A stretch of DNA of 64,000 bases, taken from Synergistaceae bacterium (GTDB taxonomy: Bacteria; Synergistota; Synergistia; Synergistales; Aminithiophilaceae). The position numbers and the translations under genes are program-made. The stretch lies in assembly GCA_016756725.1 (NCBI GenBank), contig JAESII010000007.1, forward strand, positions 148,985-212,984. Direction: 5' to 3'. Numbering within the stretch: the stretch's first letter is position 1; every line of letters starts with the position of its first letter. The notes below the pieces were generated by a model. That model was not told the DNA's origin. It ran no database searches and saw only the letters and a list, made by a program, of their open reading frames with translations. This document shows positions 26,587 to 39,025 of the stretch, piece by piece.

Positions 26587-27551
26587 TCGGCTTTTTCAAC
26601 TGCTACCGGAGGCAGGTACTGGTGACTCTTGCCCTGACGGCGCTCTGGGCCGTCTTCACCCTGGCCTCGCCGGCAGCCTTCACGGGCATCCGCATCTACC
26701 GCTCCTTCATGTCGACCATCCCGGTGACGCTCATCCTCACCTTGGGGATGACCCTTCTCGTCATCCTGGGCGAGATGGATCTGAGCTTCCCCTCCGTCTC
26801 GGCTGCGGCGGCCTTCGTCTTCGCCTCCCTCTACGCCAAGGCCGGCTGGCCGCCGGCGGCGGCCATGGCCCTGGCTCTCGCCTCGGGCGCAGCCATGGGG
26901 CTTTTCAACGGCTTTCTCGTCGTCAAGGTGGGCGTGCCCTCCATCATCGCCACCATCGGCACCCAGTTCTTCTGGCGGGGACTGATCCTCCTCGCCGCCG
27001 ACGGACTGGCCATCGCCCTCTCGGCCATCCGCGGCCACTGGATTCACAGCCTCTTCGTGGGCCGCCTCGGTCTCTGGGAGCTCCCGGCTCAGGCCCTCTG
27101 GGGGCTGTCCGTGGCCGTTGTGCTGGGCCTTCTTCTGAACCGGCACCCCTTCGGCGATGCCATCCTCTTCATCGGCGACAACCGCAAGACGGCCGAGATG
27201 ATGGGAATCTCCGTCGACCGGGTCCGCCTGGCCACCTTCACTCTCATGGGGTTTCTCGCCGCCTTCGCCGGCCTTCTGGCCACGCTGGAGCTGAACAACT
27301 GGTGGCCCACCCAGGGAGAGGGCTACATGCTCCTCGTCTTCGCCGCCGTCTTCGTCGGAGGCACCTCGGCCTACGGAGGCCAGGGAACGATTTACGGCTC
27401 CTTCGTCGGCGCCATCCTGATCGGCATCATCGAGGCGGGCATCGTCAGCGCCGGACTCGTCGGCTTCTGGACCCGCTTCATCCACGGCCTGGTGATCATC
27501 CTATCCGTCTCGGCCTATGCCGGAATGGCCCGGTGGCGGCCCCACGGATGA
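26583..27551 (+). CDS. ABC transporter permease (RbsC/AraH family)
   Basis: TLGMTLLVILGEMDLSFPSVSAAAAF, FNGFLVVKVGVPSIIATIGT, FIGDNRKTAEMMGISVDRVRL, FVGGTSAYGGQGTIYGSFVGAI. Confidence 0.9.
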   Translation: MIGFFNCYRRQVLVTLALTALWAVFTLASPAAFTGIRIYRSFMSTIPVTLILTLGMTLLVILGEMDLSFPSVSAAAAFVFASLYAKAGWPPAAAMALALASGAAMGLFNGFLVVKVGVPSIIATIGTQFFWRGLILLAADGLAIALSAIRGHWIHSLFVGRLGLWELPAQALWGLSVAVVLGLLLNRHPFGDAILFIGDNRKTAEMMGISVDRVRLATFTLMGFLAAFAGLLATLELNNWWPTQGEGYMLLVFAAVFVGGTSAYGGQGTIYGSFVGAILIGIIEAGIVSAGLVGFWTRFIHGLVIILSVSAYAGMARWRPHG

Positions 27552-27880
27552 GGTCTCGGGCGAAATCAGGGCCGTGACGGAGGAGGGGTTCCGCAAGCTC
27601 CAGCGTCCTCTTGAGGGATGAATCCTTAAGGCCTACGTCGAGCGCATGGTTCGGTTTCAAAAAAAGCTACGGCGGCACCTACACCGTCTAGGTCACACTG
27701 ATGAAGGGGGGCAACGACGATCCCCAATCGATCGGCAAGATCGGCCAGCTTCTCAAGAGGCCGGTTCCAAACGGCGTCGTTTTCGAGTCCCTGAGGGACG
27801 AACGATGTGGGCCCGTCTGGGGGATCGACGACGACCGGATGGAAGAGCTCAAGAGGGCGATCGGAAAAGACCGCTGAGGG
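27552..27880 (+). pseudogene. Possible degraded coding sequence of unknown family
   Basis: Coding-like segments interrupted by stops/frameshift: ILKAYVERMVRFQKKL... and VTLMKGGNDDPQSIGKIGQLLKRPVPNGVVFESLRDERCGPVWGIDDDRMEELKRAIGKDR*. Confidence 0.35.
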
Positions 27881-27984
27881 CTGACGCTTATCCACGGCCA
27901 AAAGGGCAGGAGCGAAAGGGGGAAATCCGTCGGTTGCCCCTGTTTTGCTCCGGCCCTTTAGGCCTTTTTGCACCGGCACAAGCA

Positions 27985-28014
27985 CAAGGCCCAGAGGTTT
28001 CCCTCTGGGCCTTG
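27985..28014 (-). terminator. Terminator-like hairpin downstream of the tRNA cluster
   Basis: caaggcccagagg-tttc-cctctgggccttg. Confidence 0.7.
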
Positions 28015-28021
28015 GTCAATC

Positions 28022-28096
28022 TGGAGCGGAAAACGGGATTCGAACCCGCGACCCCAACCTTGGCAAGGTTGTGCTCTACCACTGAGCTATTTCCGC
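28022..28096 (-). tRNA. tRNA-Gly (GCC)
   Basis: Cloverleaf; anticodon loop TTGCCAA; acceptor GCGGAAA; encoded CCA. Confidence 0.95.
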
Positions 28097-28112
28097 TTGT
28101 CGAGAGGTAAGA

Positions 28113-28188
28113 TGGTGGCGAGACCCAGAATTGAACTGGGGACACGGGGATTTTCAGTCCCCTGCTCTACCAACTGAGCTATCTCGCC
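28113..28188 (-). tRNA. tRNA-Phe (GAA)
   Basis: Cloverleaf; anticodon loop CTGAAAA; acceptor GGCGAGA/TCTCGCC; encoded CCA. Confidence 0.95.
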
Positions 28189-28208
28189 ATGCACTTTCTC
28201 TCAATGTA

Positions 28209-28285
<77 letters not shown>

Positions 28286-28306
28286 GTATTTTGCTTGCAA
28301 GGAACT

Positions 28307-28381
28307 TGGTGGGCGGAGCAGGGATCGAACCTACGACCACCTGCTTGTAAGGCAGGCGCTCTACCGCTGAGCTATCCGCCC
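28307..28381 (-). tRNA. tRNA-Val (TAC)
   Basis: Cloverleaf; anticodon loop CTTACAA; acceptor GGGCGGA/TCCGCCC; encoded CCA. Confidence 0.95.
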
Positions 28382-28572
28382 GTCACACCCAGCGCTCGTG
28401 GCGAGCGCAGGGTGTAGTATATCGAGGCACCGAAGCCTTGTCAACACCTCCGGCAGCCCCGAAGACGAGGAAAGATTTTTCCGTCGATTCTCCTTTCCTG
28501 AAAGGAACCTGGAGGCTATCCTTGGAGGAGCCCCACAGGTCCACAGGACCGCTGAGAAAAGGAGGAAGGCTG

Positions 28573-30744
<2,172 letters not shown>

Positions 30745-31555
30745 CCTTGCGCCGTTTCCACCCTCCAGGGCCTCCCGGGCCTCACCGTCGACGCCGGCAG
30801 CGTCAAGCATCGCGTCGTAGCGGTGACGGCCGAGGATGGGGAAATCCGTTCCCAGGAGAATCTTGTTCCTCACTCCGGCAGCCAGGGCTGAGGAAAAGAC
30901 GGGAGCCCCATAGAGGAAGGGCGTCGCCGCCGTATCGTACCAGGCGTTGCGCAGAATCCGGGCCATTTCGGGCATGAGCTCGTAGAGCCAGAGCCCCCCG
31001 CCCCAGTGGGCGAAGATGACGACGGCTTCAGGGTGGTTGGCGCAGAACTGGGCCGCCTCCCTGGGACCGACGTCGCCTTTGCCGGGATAATCGTGGCCCA
31101 CGGGCTCGGCCGTGTGGATCAGCAGGAAGAGCCCCGCCTCATGGCAGGCGCCGACGAGGCGCCAAGTCTGGCGGAGGTCGGTCAGGTCCACCCCCTGGCC
31201 CTGGGGAAAGATTTCACCGACGCCGATGAGGCCGGCCTCGCGGCAGCGGACGATCTCCGCTTCAGCGCCGGGCGCCAGAGGGGGGACGACGGCGAGCCCC
31301 TGCAGACGGCCCTCCGACCGGGCGACGGCGTCGATGACGTAGTCGTTCTGAGCACGACAGAGACCGATGTCGGAAAAGGCGAAGCCGCAGATCCAGGACT
31401 GATCGACGCCGTCGGCCTCCATGGCCGCGAGGACGTCGTCGGCCTCGGCCCAGCGGTGGACCTTTCCCGAGGCGAGCCTGCCGAAATAGGGTTCGACGCG
31501 GGCCACCTCCCTCCAGGTCGCGATCAGCTCAGGGGAGTAGACGTGAACATGGGTA

Positions 31556-32245
31556 TCAAGGCGCCGTGCCATGGTGCTCCTCCTTCCAGATGGCCCTGCG
31601 GGCCGTCACAAGGCCATGGGCCTGACGGGTAGGCTCGGGCAGACGGTAGCGGCTGCAGCAGTCCAGAACGATCCGGGGAGCGCTCTCGAGGCTCACCTTG
31701 TGACCGGGACTGACAAAAAGCGGTTTGATGGCCTCGCGGCTTCTCAGGACTGTGCCGACCTGCTCTCCCCGGAAGAAGAGCGGGCTTGTGTCCCCGCGGT
31801 GGAGCCCCGGCTCGTCGAAGTCGCCGCAGAGGCGGCTTTTGGCAACGCCGATCGTCGCCAGTCCGGTGACGACACCCAGATGGGCAGCCAGTCCGAGACG
31901 GCGGGGGTGAGCGATACCGGCGCCGTCGACGAGGACGATATCGGGGCTTTTTCTCAGCCCCCTGATCGCCTCCAGCAGGAGAGGCAGCTCCCTGAAGGAG
32001 AGCAATCCCGGGACGTAGGGGAAGGGCACCGGGCCCTCCGCGACGGATTCCTCCACTTTTTCCCAGAAGCCGAAACGGAGGACCACGGCGGCGGCAATCA
32101 TCCGCCCGCCCTTGCGCCGTCCTGAATAGGAGCAGTCCATCCCGCAGACTCGTTCCAGTCCTTCCGGAAAGGAATCGACGAGGAGAACCTGCCGGGCGAG
32201 GTCACGCTGAAGGGCTCTTGCCTCGACTGTGGTGATCACGCTCAT
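31556..32245 (-). CDS. nfi: Deoxyribonuclease V (endonuclease V)
   Basis: GMDCSYSGRRKGGRMIAAAVVL, YVPGLLSFRELPLLLEAI, DIVLVDGAGIAHPRRLGLAAHLGV, TIGVAKSRLCG; ATG at 32245. Confidence 0.93.
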   Translation of the reverse strand: MSVITTVEARALQRDLARQVLLVDSFPEGLERVCGMDCSYSGRRKGGRMIAAAVVLRFGFWEKVEESVAEGPVPFPYVPGLLSFRELPLLLEAIRGLRKSPDIVLVDGAGIAHPRRLGLAAHLGVVTGLATIGVAKSRLCGDFDEPGLHRGDTSPLFFRGEQVGTVLRSREAIKPLFVSPGHKVSLESAPRIVLDCCSRYRLPEPTRQAHGLVTARRAIWKEEHHGTAP

Positions 32246-32276
32246 CGTCTTTCCCCCTTTACCCTGACTATACAAG

Positions 32277-32322
32277 AATAAAAGAGGAGCGGCACCCCTT
32301 AGGGTGCCGCTCCTCTTTTATT
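32277..32322. terminator. Rho-independent terminator of rplL
   Basis: aataaaagaggagcggcaccc-ctta-gggtgccgctcctcttttatt. Confidence 0.9.
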
Positions 32323-32331
32323 CATTTGGAG

Positions 32332-32709
32332 CTACTTCATCTCGACTTCGGCGCCAGCCTCTTCGAGCTTTTTCTTGATGTCCTCGGCCTCGGCCTTCTC
32401 GACGCCTTCCTTGATGGCCTTGGGGGCATTGTCGACAAGGTCCTTGGCATCCTTGAGGCCCAGTCCAGTGAGCTCGCGGACGACCTTGATGACGCCGATC
32501 TTGTTGGCGCCGGGACCCTTGAGGATGACGTCGAACTCGGTCTGCTCCTCCACCTCGGCGGCGGGGGCGGCGCCGCCCATCATCATGGGCATGGCAGCCA
32601 TGGGAGCAGCGGCGGAGACGCCAAAACGCTCCTCAAGCTCTTTGACGAGCTCGGAGAGCTCGAGAACGGACATTTCTTCGATAGCCTTGATGAGATCTTC
32701 ACGGGTCAT
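32332..32709 (-). CDS. rplL: 50S ribosomal protein L7/L12
   Basis: [31 protein letters not shown]...EKTEFDVIL-type core...[21 protein letters not shown]. Confidence 0.98.
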   Translation of the reverse strand: MTREDLIKAIEEMSVLELSELVKELEERFGVSAAAPMAAMPMMMGGAAPAAEVEEQTEFDVILKGPGANKIGVIKVVRELTGLGLKDAKDLVDNAPKAIKEGVEKAEAEDIKKKLEEAGAEVEMK

Positions 32710-32786
32710 GATGTTTCCTCCTTAAAAGTGATCCTTTTGGGTTTCAGGAGGCCTTCAGGCACTCCAGGGGAACAATGGCGCGCCTC

Positions 32787-33314
32787 TTAGGCGGCCTCCT
32801 TCTTTTCCTTGATCTGGTTGAGACAGGTGACGAGGCCGCGGGAAGGACCGGAAAGAACGGTGACGAGACCGCGGAGAGGAGCGGCGATGGTCCCGACGAC
32901 CTGAGCGAGAAGGACTTCGCGGGGCGGCAGGTCGGCCAGGGCCGTGACGCTTGCCTTGTCGAGGATGCTCTGTCCCAGGACGCCGCCCTTGATGACGAGC
33001 TTCTCGTTGCCCTTTTCCTTGGTAAAATCGTTGAGAGCCTTCGCGACGGCGGGAGCATTCTCGTAGGCGAAGCTGAAGATGTTAGGTCCCGTCATGAGCG
33101 ACTCCGGAACGGGAAGACCCGCCTCAGTGAGGGCGATGGTCATCAGGGTGTTTCTGGAGACCTTCATCTCACCACCGGCCTCACGGACCTTGGCGCGGAT
33201 CTGGGTCATCTGGGCCACGGTGAGACCGCGGTACTCACAGACGAAGACGGCCTCGGAGCGCTGCAGTTTCTCCAGATGGTCGGCTACCTGCTGTTTTCTG
33301 AACTCTGTCGGCAT
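32787..33314 (-). CDS. rplJ: 50S ribosomal protein L10
   Basis: L10 N-terminus and AVFVCEYRGLTVAQMTQIRAKVREAGGEMKVSRNTL. Confidence 0.97.
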   Translation of the reverse strand: MPTEFRKQQVADHLEKLQRSEAVFVCEYRGLTVAQMTQIRAKVREAGGEMKVSRNTLMTIALTEAGLPVPESLMTGPNIFSFAYENAPAVAKALNDFTKEKGNEKLVIKGGVLGQSILDKASVTALADLPPREVLLAQVVGTIAAPLRGLVTVLSGPSRGLVTCLNQIKEKKEAA

Positions 33315-33317
33315 GAA

Positions 33318-33462
33318 TTCACCCCCTTAAAGAAAATGTCTCCCGGGCTCGCGCCCAGGAGACATCGTGCCTTAAGCCCCGACAGGGGCGAATGATCCGG
33401 CGAGGACGTTCCTGGACCTCGGCGGGATGATTAAGCGCACGGACGCGCCCCCGCTGTCTTAA
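33318..33462 (-). ncRNA. L10 ribosomal protein leader (autoregulatory 5' UTR)
   Basis: Minus-strand leader upstream of rplJ contains CTTAATCATCCCGCCGAGGT, resembling the L10-leader core; boundaries approximate. Confidence 0.65.
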
Positions 33463-33508
33463 GCCCTGGAAGTGAAACGCTATGGGATTGTATCAGCAAG
33501 GATGTCGC

Positions 33509-34213
33509 TTAGGCGATGTCCTTCTGAGCCTGGCCAGCGTCGATGCGGATTCCGACGCCCATGGATGTGGAGACGGTAAGACTCTTGACGTAGGTCCCCT
33601 TGACGGCAGCGGGCCGGGCCTTCACGATGGCTCCGAGGAGGGCCTTGACGTTCTCGAAGAGCTGACTCGACTCGAAGGAGGCCTTGCCGACGGAGTTATG
33701 GACGATGCCGAACTTGTCGACGCGGAATTCGACGCGACCGGCCTTGATCTCCTTGACGGCTCCGGCCACATCGTCGGTGACGGTGTTCGCCTTGGCGCTG
33801 GGCATCATGCCCCGGGGGCCGAGGATCTTGCCGAGACGACCGACGACGCGCATCATGTCCGGCGTGGCGATGACGGCATCAAAATCGAGCCAGCCGCCCT
33901 GAATCTTCTGGACCATGTCCTCGCCGCCGACGAAATCAGCACCGGCCTCTTCGGCTTCCTTGATCTTCTCACCGTCGGTGATGACGAGAACGCGCTTGAC
34001 GACGCCCGTGCCGTGGGGAAGAGCGACGGTACTGCGGACCTGCTGGTCGGCATGGCGCGGGTCGACGCCGAGACGGATATGGAGCTCGACGCTCTCGTCG
34101 AACTTGGCCGTCGCCGTCTCCTTGGCAAGGTCAAGGGCCTCCTGGAGGCCGTAGAGCTTGTCGCGGTCGATTTTCTTCGTCAGTTCCTGGTAACGCTTGC
34201 TCTTCTTGGGCAT
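33509..34213 (-). CDS. rplA: 50S ribosomal protein L1
   Basis: [70 protein letters not shown]. Confidence 0.98.
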   Translation of the reverse strand: MPKKSKRYQELTKKIDRDKLYGLQEALDLAKETATAKFDESVELHIRLGVDPRHADQQVRSTVALPHGTGVVKRVLVITDGEKIKEAEEAGADFVGGEDMVQKIQGGWLDFDAVIATPDMMRVVGRLGKILGPRGMMPSAKANTVTDDVAGAVKEIKAGRVEFRVDKFGIVHNSVGKASFESSQLFENVKALLGAIVKARPAAVKGTYVKSLTVSTSMGVGIRIDAGQAQKDIA

Positions 34214-34281
34214 TTTCCTTACCTCCTGTGGTCCGAGCGGGACCCGAAAGAGCCCCTTCCACGGTCTGTGCTCCGCCGGAG

Positions 34282-34707
34282 CTAGCCTTCGACGGTGATC
34301 CCCATCGAACGGGCCGTGCCTTTGATCATCATCATGGCCGCGTCGATATCGTTGGCGTTGAGGTCGGCCATCTTGAGCTGGGCGATCTCGCGCACCTGAG
34401 CCTCACTGACCTTGGCGACCTTCACCTTGTTCGGTTCTGCCGAAGCCCTCTCGACGCCGGCGGCCTTCTTGAGGAGGACGCTGGCCGGGGGAGTCTTCAT
34501 GATGAAGGTGAAGCTTCGATCGGCGTAGACGGTGATGACGACGGGGATGATCATCCCCGGCTGATCCGACGTCTTGGCATTGAACTGCTTACAGAACTCC
34601 ATGATATTGACGCCGTGCTGACCGAGAGCCGGTCCCACGGGGGGAGCCGGCGTCGCCTTGCCTGCCGGCAGTTGCAGCTTGATCTGACCGATGACCTTTT
34701 TTGCCAT
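34282..34707 (-). CDS. rplK: 50S ribosomal protein L11
   Basis: [46 protein letters not shown]. Confidence 0.98.
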   Translation of the reverse strand: MAKKVIGQIKLQLPAGKATPAPPVGPALGQHGVNIMEFCKQFNAKTSDQPGMIIPVVITVYADRSFTFIMKTPPASVLLKKAAGVERASAEPNKVKVAKVSEAQVREIAQLKMADLNANDIDAAMMMIKGTARSMGITVEG

Positions 34708-34773
34708 TCGCTGTGGTCCCTCCTAAAGCACACAGAGCGCGGATAAAGGATCCGCGCGAAGCGATGTATGGGA

Positions 34774-35334
34774 TTAGAGCTTTTCCAGCTCCGTATAGTC
34801 CGTTTCGACGATAGTCTCACGGCCGAAGACGGTGACGGAGAACTTGACCTTCCCCTTGTCGGAGAGGACCTCCACCACGGGACCGACCTGGCCCTCGAAG
34901 GGACCGGACTTGACCCGGACCGTATCGCCGGGTTTGACGTCGATTTCGACCTTGGGCTTGACCTGATCCTGCTGGACCTTGCCCAGAATCTCGTTCACCT
35001 CACGCTCCGTCAGGGGGATGGGGTGGTTGCCGGCTCCGACGAAGCCGGTCACGCCCGGAGTGTGGCGAACGACATACCAGGACTGGTCGTCGAGGATCAT
35101 CTCCACAAGGACATAGCTCGGAAAGACCTTGCGCTTGGTCCGCTTGGTCTTTCCCTCCTTGACGGAGACCTTTTCCTCCACGGGTACCAGGACGTTGAAG
35201 ATGCGGTCCTCCATGCCCATCGTGGCGATGCGCTGCTCCAGATTAGCCATGACCTTGTTCTCATAACCGGAATAGGTCTGGATGATGTACCAGTGCCGAT
35301 CGGGCGAATGGGCGCCCATCTTCTGAAGGACCAT
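34774..35334 (-). CDS. nusG: Transcription termination/antitermination protein NusG
   Basis: WYIIQTYSGYENKVMANLEQRI, FPSYVLVEMILDDQSWYVVRHTPGVTGFVG, KOW motif. Confidence 0.97.
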   Translation of the reverse strand: MVLQKMGAHSPDRHWYIIQTYSGYENKVMANLEQRIATMGMEDRIFNVLVPVEEKVSVKEGKTKRTKRKVFPSYVLVEMILDDQSWYVVRHTPGVTGFVGAGNHPIPLTEREVNEILGKVQQDQVKPKVEIDVKPGDTVRVKSGPFEGQVGPVVEVLSDKGKVKFSVTVFGRETIVETDYTELEKL

Positions 35335-35406
35335 GGGGTCCCCTCACCTCCCCCGCCGACCCTGTAAGGTCTAACGCAAAAAAAAGCGGCCTTGCCGGCC
35401 GCTTGA

Positions 35407-35589
35407 TTACCGAACCAGGCTGGAGAATACCGCGGTGAGCAGGACGTCTACAACCCCAAGGTAGGCGGCCACCATGAAGGTGACGGCGATTACGACGAGC
35501 GTAGAGTACCATACCTGCTGCCGGCCGGGCCATGTGACTTTTTTAAGTTCAGCCTTCGCCTCGCGGACGAAGTCGAGGATCTTTTTCAC
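35407..35589 (-). CDS. secE: Preprotein translocase subunit SecE
   Basis: MKKILDFVREAKAELKKVTWPGRQQVWYSTLVVIAVTFMVAAYLGVVDVLL. Confidence 0.95.
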   Translation of the reverse strand: MKKILDFVREAKAELKKVTWPGRQQVWYSTLVVIAVTFMVAAYLGVVDVLLTAVFSSLVR

Positions 35590-35635
35590 AACCTCGGCCC
35601 CCCGTCTTTTCTTGATGCGTCTGAGCCAAATAAAA

Positions 35636-35713
35636 TGGCAGGCCCGGCAGGATTCGAACCTGCAACCCTCGCATTTGGAGTGCGATGCTCTAGCCAGTTA
35701 GAGCTACGGACCT
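35636..35713 (-). tRNA. tRNA-Trp (CCA)
   Basis: Cloverleaf, anticodon loop CTCCAAA, acceptor AGGTCCG, located between rpmG and secE. Confidence 0.94.
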
Positions 35714-35734
35714 GCGCGCAGAGGATATTCTACC

Positions 35735-35884
35735 CTATTTCGTTTCCTTGTGCAAGGTGTGTTTGCCGCACCACTTGCAGAACTTGTTCTTCTCGAGCTT
35801 CTTCTGCTGCTTCCGCTTGTTGACGGTGGTGACATAGTTGCGGCGCTTGCACTCCGTGCACTGGAGTCCGACCGTATCTGCCAT
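35735..35884 (-). CDS. rpmG: 50S ribosomal protein L33 (below ORF-track length cutoff)
   Basis: Translation [49 protein letters not shown]. Confidence 0.96.
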   Translation of the reverse strand: MADTVGLQCTECKRRNYVTTVNKRKQQKKLEKNKFCKWCGKHTLHKETK

Positions 35885-35905
35885 TGAGTTCGCTCCGATC
35901 CTGTC

Positions 35906-37105
<1,200 letters not shown>

Positions 37106-37374
37106 CTTCTAGGAGACCTCCTCGAAATGATATTTCCAGCTATAAAAGTGCACCCAAAATGGAGCCTTTCGGCTCCGATCGTCCGAGGGAAATTGTACCA
37201 CGAAGAAGCCGAACCATGTATCACCCCAACGGAACGGGTCGGACCAGCGGAAAGGGTCACGACAGAAAGGGCCGCGGGATCGTGCATCGGCCTGGAAGTA
37301 GAAGATACGCCATGAAGGCGAGAAGCGTCAAGGGGCGGGGCAAAAGCCGGACCCCGGACAGCCCCACTCGCCCC

Positions 37375-37839
37375 CTAGTCCAGGTGACGCTTTATTTCAT
37401 CCCTCGCCCGCCTTCGGGAAATCTCGTCAGCCACGACCTGCGGAACGCAGCGCTTGCCGACGGGGTTGAAGTAGGTCCCCAGCGATTTGAGGACCACAAG
37501 CCCCACGGGGATACCCACTACAGACAGGATCAGCCCAAGGGCCTGAAAGAGAGCGATCAGGCTCAGCAGAAGGCCCAGGGGAAGGTAGAGAATCCGGATC
37601 ACCGTCGCATAGGCCTGCCAGAGCCGGTTCTGCGGCGGAGGAAGGTCAGAGCGTCTCACCATGGCGCGGCTGTAGGGGACGAAAAGAAACTTGCCGTATT
37701 CCATGAGCCCCAGACCGATGGGCGAGGCGACAACGGTCAGGGTCAAAAGAAGGCCGCAGAGATAGACGACAAAGGCGTTGACGAAACCGAGGAAGGGAAA
37801 GTGCCAAAGGATGTTCCCCAAAAACCGTAGGATGTCCAT
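37375..37839 (-). CDS. YccF-domain membrane protein
   Basis: LRFLGNILWHFPFLGFVNAFVVYLCGLLLTLTVVASPIGLGLMEYGKFLFVPYSRAMV. Confidence 0.8.
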   Translation of the reverse strand: MDILRFLGNILWHFPFLGFVNAFVVYLCGLLLTLTVVASPIGLGLMEYGKFLFVPYSRAMVRRSDLPPPQNRLWQAYATVIRILYLPLGLLLSLIALFQALGLILSVVGIPVGLVVLKSLGTYFNPVGKRCVPQVVADEISRRRARDEIKRHLD

Positions 37840-37852
37840 GATCGATCCACCT

Positions 37853-38409
37853 TTAGATTATCTCCAATCTCTTCCCTGCCGAAGGGGCCTTGAGGCCCAG
37901 ATCCTCTCCGATGATCACCACTCCCATCTCGAGGAAACGCATCCTGCGGTGATGGATGATCGCGGCGCAGCAGATCCGGTCCGGACGGTTGCCGTCATGG
38001 CAGCGATCCTGCCTGACGGCACAGGGCGGCGTCCTGTAGCTGTTGCGCGCTGCATTCCTCGGCGCCGCCACATGCCGCGCCCTCCGTCGGGCCTCTGCGA
38101 GGCTGGCCTTGATGCTGTTCCGGCCCACGACAAGATAGACTTTATCGTGACCGAAAAGGGAACCGGCGACGGCGTTGCCCGAAAAGCCTGACCGGCGGCG
38201 GGATGCATGGGATCGACGACGGCGTTGTGTGTCGTCAGCAGATCCTAGGGCCTCATGGACTTGAGCGTCTCCGAGTCGCCGAAACCCACGGTCTTGCCGT
38301 CGACTTGGCGATTCCGGTAGGCTTCGGCCTCCTGGGCCGTCTGAAAAGAGGAGACCCCGTACCCTTTAGAGACCGAGGCACGGGCCATCTTGTGCAGGTG
38401 CAGGTCCAT
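37853..38409 (-). pseudogene. Degraded lactate-utilization (LUD/DUF162) family gene
   Basis: 5' piece 38409-38245: MDLHLHKMARASVSKGYGVSSFQTAQEAEAYRNRQVDGKTVGFGDSETLKSMRP*; then ...LLTTHNAVVDPMH, frameshift, GFSGNAVAGSLFGHDKVYLVVGRNSIKASLAEARRRARHVAAPRNAARNSYRTPPCAVRQDRCHDGNRPDRICCAAIIHHRRMRFLEMGVVIIGEDLGL...*. Confidence 0.82.
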
Positions 38410-38598
38410 GTTCCTTCTCCTTCCTCATGTCAGGACATCACCGAAGGGTCCTCCGAAACGGGAGTGCCCCTTCAACGCCTGCACGATCCCGGGAGAGCGT
38501 TTCGGGCCTTCGCCGGGAAGGTCGGGAGCGACCGCAAGAACCTGGACCCGCGAAAAGCGCGAGGCCCCAGACGGAATTGTCCGGGGCCTCGCTATTAC

Positions 38599-38674
38599 TG
38601 GAGCCGACTTCCGGACTCGAACCGGAGACCCCATCCTTACCATGGATGTGCTCTACCTACTGAGCTAAGTCGGC
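38599..38674 (-). tRNA. tRNA-Thr (GGT)
   Basis: Cloverleaf; loop ATGGTAA; acceptor GCCGACT. Confidence 0.94.
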
Positions 38675-38687
38675 CTGTGTTCAAAAA

Positions 38688-38773
38688 TGGTGGTGGGAGT
38701 AGGATTTGAACCTACGTAGGCGCTAGCCGGCAGATTTACAGTCTGCTGCCTTTGACCACTCGGCCATCCCACC
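38688..38773 (-). tRNA. tRNA-Tyr (GTA)
   Basis: 86 nt with long variable arm; loop CTGTAAA; acceptor GGTGGGA/TCCCACC. Confidence 0.95.
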
Positions 38774-38890
38774 ACGTTTGGCGCTGCCTTGTCCCCTAGG
38801 GCGTGAAACGTTGCCGTTACTGGACTCGTGGTATGTTACCCCAGAATGCTCCCACTGTCAACAGCTTCGACGGAAAAGCCCGGAAGACGA

Positions 38891-38966
38891 TGGAGCCGGC
38901 GGCCGGACTCGAACCGGCGACCTGCTGATTACAAGTCAGCTGCTCTACCAGCTGAGCTACACCGGC
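38891..38966 (-). tRNA. tRNA-Thr (TGT)
   Basis: Cloverleaf; loop CTTGTAA; acceptor GCCGGTG. Confidence 0.95.
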
Positions 38967-39025
38967 TTGGCGCTCCCGTATTATAGCGTAACGTCCGGGG
39001 CCGTCAACGAAGCTTCTTCGCTCTT

